From the NCBI GenBank assembly GCA_947175775.1, contig CAMWNY010000122.1, positions 1 to 7,109 of the forward strand: 7,109 nt of DNA, read 5' to 3'. Below are positions 4,479-7,109 of this stretch, in pieces. The notes under the pieces are model-generated. The model made no database searches, was not told the origin of the DNA, and was given only the letters and a program-made list of their open reading frames with translations. Both the position numbers and the translations under genes were made by a program. Source of the DNA: an uncultured Lachnospiraceae bacterium. GTDB taxonomy: Bacteria > Bacillota > Clostridia > Lachnospirales > Lachnospiraceae. Numbering within the stretch: the first letter of the stretch is position 1; each line of letters starts with the position of its first letter.

Positions 4479-7109
4479 CTAAAACAGCATTTTCTTCAGA
4501 TTTTCCACTGCTTTTTCCATATAAGTTTTCAGGCTCCTGCCCTTGAATGCCATTGCTTTGATGCTGATTGACTGGTTTTTGCTGCCGACCGCAATGTCAT
4601 TGCCGTGTGAGGCTGCGGTCCCTTTGCCGCGGATTACGACTGTCGCCTTGCCTTTGGCTGCGGCGTTTGTCCATATCACGTCGTAGAGCGACGGGTCTAT
4701 CAGCTTATTTTTTACGCTCACTCTCACATAAACTGCGTTTTCGTCGTCCGGCGCATTTTGGGCGTCGGGATTGTTTCCTTCGGGCGTGTAAAATGCTGCG
4801 CCGTTGTATTCCAAATTCTTGAGCTTGTTTCCTGTCTTGTCGTGGAACGTTATCTTTGCTTTGGAGAGGTCGGCTGCGCCTTCGGCTTTTCTGACATAAT
4901 ATTCTCCCTCAATAACTGCGCCTTCGGCGAGCGTATAGCTGCCCTTAGGTGTGATTGTGACTTTGACCTTGGCATAGCTGTCACCCTCGGCTATCGTAAT
5001 TTTTACCATATCGTCGGAAACATAGTCTGCGTCGTTTGCTGCTTTCGACGCTGTCGCCCATCTGTACGATACGTCGTAGTTGGACGCTTTGATTGTCATG
5101 CCGTCAACAGATACAATCGGTGCGGATTTGTATGCCTTATCCGCCTTAGCATATACCTTGTCGGGAACAGTGACTTCCGTGTTTTGTGCCGACAGCATTG
5201 CGGCTTTGATTTTGAAAGTCTTTGTGACTGTCGTGCTGCCTTTGTAGTTTCCGAGGAAGGTTATCCTGACTTCCGCATCTTTTGCGTCGCTGACTGTTTT
5301 GTTGCTGCCGTAAGTAACTTTGTAGTCAACGCCTTGCCTGAGGATTTGGTCGTCCGTTTGTGCTTCGGTCTCTCCGAGGTATTTTACCGAAAGATTGTCA
5401 ACGGTTGTCCCGGAGGCTTTGTATTCGTACACTTTATTTTCATCAAAGGTCACTGCGAATTTGCTGCTGTCGCTAACCTTTAACGGATTGATTTTGAATG
5501 TTTTGTTTACCGTTCCCGTATATTCGCCCATACCTGTCAGCATAAATTGTACGGTTCCCGCGTTTGTAAGGCTGCTTGTACATACGGTGGTGAAGTCCTC
5601 TCCTTCCTTTAACAGTTTTGATGGGTCGGTTGAATCCGTTACCGCAATCACGCCGTTTTGGTTGTCCGCGCTTTGGAACAAGGACGTCAGGTTAATGGCT
5701 TTTGCGTCATAAACGGGCTGGAAATTCTTGTCAATGGTGACTGCAAACTTTTTCGCTGCACTCTTGTCGATTACTTTCACTTGAATGTCAAAACTGCTGC
5801 CTTCATAGCTGCCGATACCCTTTACGGTCAAAGTGTTAAACACACCTTCGGCTGTAACGTCTGTATATTTGCCTTTACTGTCGAGTCCTTCTCCGGTAAG
5901 CATATAATCTTTTGCCGTGAGTTTCTTTGTGCCATTTAAAATAACAGGTGCAATCTTTGTATTTGCCACAACGGTCATCTTTGTCGGGTGTTTCGTATCC
6001 GCGGCAATGTCTGCGTTGATGATTGTAAAGTTGACCATGTTGGAGGTTCCCGTAAAGTTTCCTTTGCCTTTCACGGTCAATGCTGCCGCGCTGCTGACCT
6101 TGGTGTTGTTTTTGTAGCTTATCGTGTAGTCGGTTCCTAATGTCAGAAGAGTCTCGTTGTGGTAAACCTCGACCGCCGGTTTGATTGCGGTTCCGGTATA
6201 TTTGTAGCAGGGCTGGTCATTTTCGTCCAGTTTATAATAATCCGTAAAGCGGACGTATACGCCGGTTCTGCTGCCTGTTTTTTTGATTGGAACGACGATG
6301 TTGATAATGATTGTTTTCCCGTTTATGGTTACGTTTATCTTTAAGCTCAGGCTGCCGGGGTTCTCCTCTGTTGCCTCCACTTTTTCAACTACTTCGATGT
6401 CCCCGATGACTGCGTCGTCTCCGAACGCTTCCTGTATCGCGCCGTGAATGTCGTCCGTTGTCGTGTCGTTCGTAATTTCCAGCTTGCCGAGGGTATCTTT
6501 TATGGTGTTTTCCGCCTGTTCGGCATCCATATCAGGGTCCTGCTCCCCGCCTGTTTTCTCAATAGGCACTTGGATTTGTGCATTGCCCGTCTGCGCAGAG
6601 TCCTCTGTGCTTGTAATGGGTATCACGACATCAATGCTTCCCTCGCTGTCCGCGTCAGACGGACTGACTTTGACGTTCACTTCACCGATTGCAATGTCTT
6701 TCGGGCTGACGCCTGTTTCCTCCAATGCCTTGGCAACAGCGGCGGGAATGATTTCTTCTGCAATTTGGTTCGCAATATCCTGCGCGTTGTCATTTGTTAC
6801 TTTTGTTCCCTCGAGCGCCTCCTCTACGGCTTTCTTTAATGCGTCCTGCACTGCGGCTCTGACGGTTTCCACTTTGTCAGCAGGCGTGGCGGGCAGTTTT
6901 TCAATTGTTTTGTTGAGTTGTGCGCGCTCTGTCTCGGTTCCGCACGTTATCACTACGGCTCCGGTGACAGTTCCTGCGCTGTCTGCCGTCGCGTCTGTTT
7001 TGGCAAAATCCTCAATGGTTATGCTGATGCCTTCACCGTCTATGCCTGCCTCCTCCAGTTCGGCTTTTACTGCATTGTTAATCGCTGTCTGTAAGCTTTC
7101 TTTTGTGGT
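4479..7109 (-). CDS. Large surface/secreted repeat protein with beta-sandwich-like repeats, 5' end cut by window edge
   Basis: The frame is open from the right edge to TAG at 4479-4481, giving 876 residues. The GTG at 6951-6953 is only an internal Val, because coding-type sequence continues upstream of it to the edge. No catalytic domain is visible. The first 278 residues are three alternating helix-plus-beta repeats; the next roughly 570 are six Ig-like or MBG/YDG-style repeats with the recurring plan Y-x-G, G-x-DY, Y-x-N-N, then GxGxYxG. Such arrays are known from clostridial extracellular proteins and suggest a stalk, adhesin or cell-envelope role. The last 23 residues (from about 4550) are a basic, probably helical tail, KGRSLKTYMEKAVENLKKML plus a final Phe, with no LPXTG motif, hydrophobic anchor or choline-type repeats. 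Attachment, if any, must lie in the missing N-terminus. It converges on the regulator gene and forms its own transcription unit. Function unknown; binding or structural role is inference. Confidence 0.85.
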   Translation of the reverse strand, partial: TTKESLQTAINNAVKAELEEAGIDGEGISITIEDFAKTDATADSAGTVTGAVVITCGTETERAQLNKTIEKLPATPADKVETVRAAVQDALKKAVEEALEGTKVTNDNAQDIANQIAEEIIPAAVAKALEETGVSPKDIAIGEVNVKVSPSDADSEGSIDVVIPITSTEDSAQTGNAQIQVPIEKTGGEQDPDMDAEQAENTIKDTLGKLEITNDTTTDDIHGAIQEAFGDDAVIGDIEVVEKVEATEENPGSLSLKINVTINGKTIIINIVVPIKKTGSRTGVYVRFTDYYKLDENDQPCYKYTGTAIKPAVEVYHNETLLTLGTDYTISYKNNTKVSSAAALTVKGKGNFTGTSNMVNFTIINADIAADTKHPTKMTVVANTKIAPVILNGTKKLTAKDYMLTGEGLDSKGKYTDVTAEGVFNTLTVKGIGSYEGSSFDIQVKVIDKSAAKKFAVTIDKNFQPVYDAKAINLTSLFQSADNQNGVIAVTDSTDPSKLLKEGEDFTTVCTSSLTNAGTVQFMLTGMGEYTGTVNKTFKINPLKVSDSSKFAVTFDENKVYEYKASGTTVDNLSVKYLGETEAQTDDQILRQGVDYKVTYGSNKTVSDAKDAEVRITFLGNYKGSTTVTKTFKIKAAMLSAQNTEVTVPDKVYAKADKAYKSAPIVSVDGMTIKASNYDVSYRWATASKAANDADYVSDDMVKITIAEGDSYAKVKVTITPKGSYTLAEGAVIEGEYYVRKAEGAADLSKAKITFHDKTGNKLKNLEYNGAAFYTPEGNNPDAQNAPDDENAVYVRVSVKNKLIDPSLYDVIWTNAAAKGKATVVIRGKGTAASHGNDIAVGSKNQSISIKAMAFKGRSLKTYMEKAVENLKKMLF
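4551..6266 (-). repeat. Six degenerate Ig-like repeats in the large protein
   Basis: Approximate units are 6266-6015, 6014-5763, 5762-5484, 5483-5199, 5198-4878 and 4877-4551, each 84-109 residues. Shared landmarks are an opening aromatic segment (YKYTGTAIKP, PVYDAKAI, YEYKASGT, YKSAPIVS, LEYNGAAF), a central G-x-DY or related motif (GTDYTISYKNN, GVDYKVTYGSN, SNYDVSYRW), and a late glycine turn (GKGNFTG, GIGSYEG, GMGEYTG, FLGNYKG). Divergence is high, so the array is old rather than recently expanded. Boundaries are by eye. Confidence 0.65.
6276..7109 (-). repeat. Three helix-plus-beta protein repeats at the N-terminal side of the large protein
   Basis: Units lie at about 7109-6885, 6884-6552 and 6551-6276. 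Each begins with an acidic/Ala-rich helix-like stretch (for example TVRAAVQDALKKAVEEAL), the second and third also having (V/I)TND. Each then has a beta stretch containing A(T/D)x(D/E)xxG(S/T): ATADSAGT, ADSEGS, ATEENPGS. The second and third end in VPIEKTG or VPIKKTG, the first in TIEKL. The second unit is longer in its helical part. The first may extend beyond the window. I recognise the pattern from clostridial surface proteins but cannot assign a named family. Confidence 0.65.

Noticed and set aside
4758..5483. Plus-strand open frame of 241 codons
   Set aside because: Antisense to the repeat region of the large protein; Cys/Phe/Val-rich translation typical of a shadow frame, with no ribosome binding site or domain.
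6951..6953. GTG as the translation start of the large repeat protein
   Set aside because: The same frame continues upstream to the window edge with a clear repeat unit, and no Shine-Dalgarno precedes this codon. It is an internal Val.
1..7109. CRISPR array, mobile element or RNA gene
   Set aside because: No regularly spaced direct repeats with unique spacers, no transposase or terminal inverted repeats, and no tRNA- or rRNA-like segment were seen. The repeats present are at protein level or are short operator-like boxes.

Overview
The window looks like a chromosomal segment of a Gram-positive, moderate-GC member of the Firmicutes/Clostridia. Lachnospiraceae-like is my best guess. Support comes from strong AGGAGG-type ribosome binding sites, lipoprotein substrate-binding proteins with a lipobox Cys and a Ser/Thr/Ala/Gly/Asp-rich linker, an AraC-type regulator beside them, and a large secreted-type protein built from repeats common in that group. 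This placement is inference; there is no rRNA or other marker gene.

Layout. Positions 1-3173 (minus strand) hold two tandem paralogous lipoprotein solute-binding genes, separated by 25 bases and certainly cotranscribed. The upstream one (1539-3173) is complete at 544 aa. The downstream one (1-1513) has its start here but runs off the left edge, lacking about 47 C-terminal residues. Positions 3174-3535 are a 362-base divergent intergenic region carrying four copies of the heptamer TGCCAAT at 33-, 44- and 55-base steps. It also has a plausible promoter for the regulator and a start-stop (ATG TGA) mini-ORF with its own Shine-Dalgarno. Positions 3536-4378 (plus) encode an AraC/XylS-family regulator with an N-terminal cupin-like sensor region. 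Positions 4389-4446 form a two-tier hairpin with T-rich tracts on both sides, a bidirectional terminator between convergent genes. Positions 4479-7109 (minus) are the 3' 2.6 kb of a very long repeat protein whose start lies beyond the right edge.

How it fits together. The regulator probably senses a ligand, perhaps the sugar or oligosaccharide carried by the two binding proteins, and acts at the TGCCAAT boxes on the divergent lipoprotein operon and on its own promoter. Permease genes are not in the window; if this is a normal ABC uptake locus they would lie beyond the left edge or elsewhere. The repeat protein belongs to a separate transcription unit and shows no functional link to the transport genes.

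The most notable points are the spaced heptamer array, the duplicated binding protein with a nearly invariant signal sequence but a scrambled linker, the start-stop mini-ORF, and the two-class repeat architecture of the large protein. I see no CRISPR array, tRNA, rRNA, insertion sequence or phage gene.
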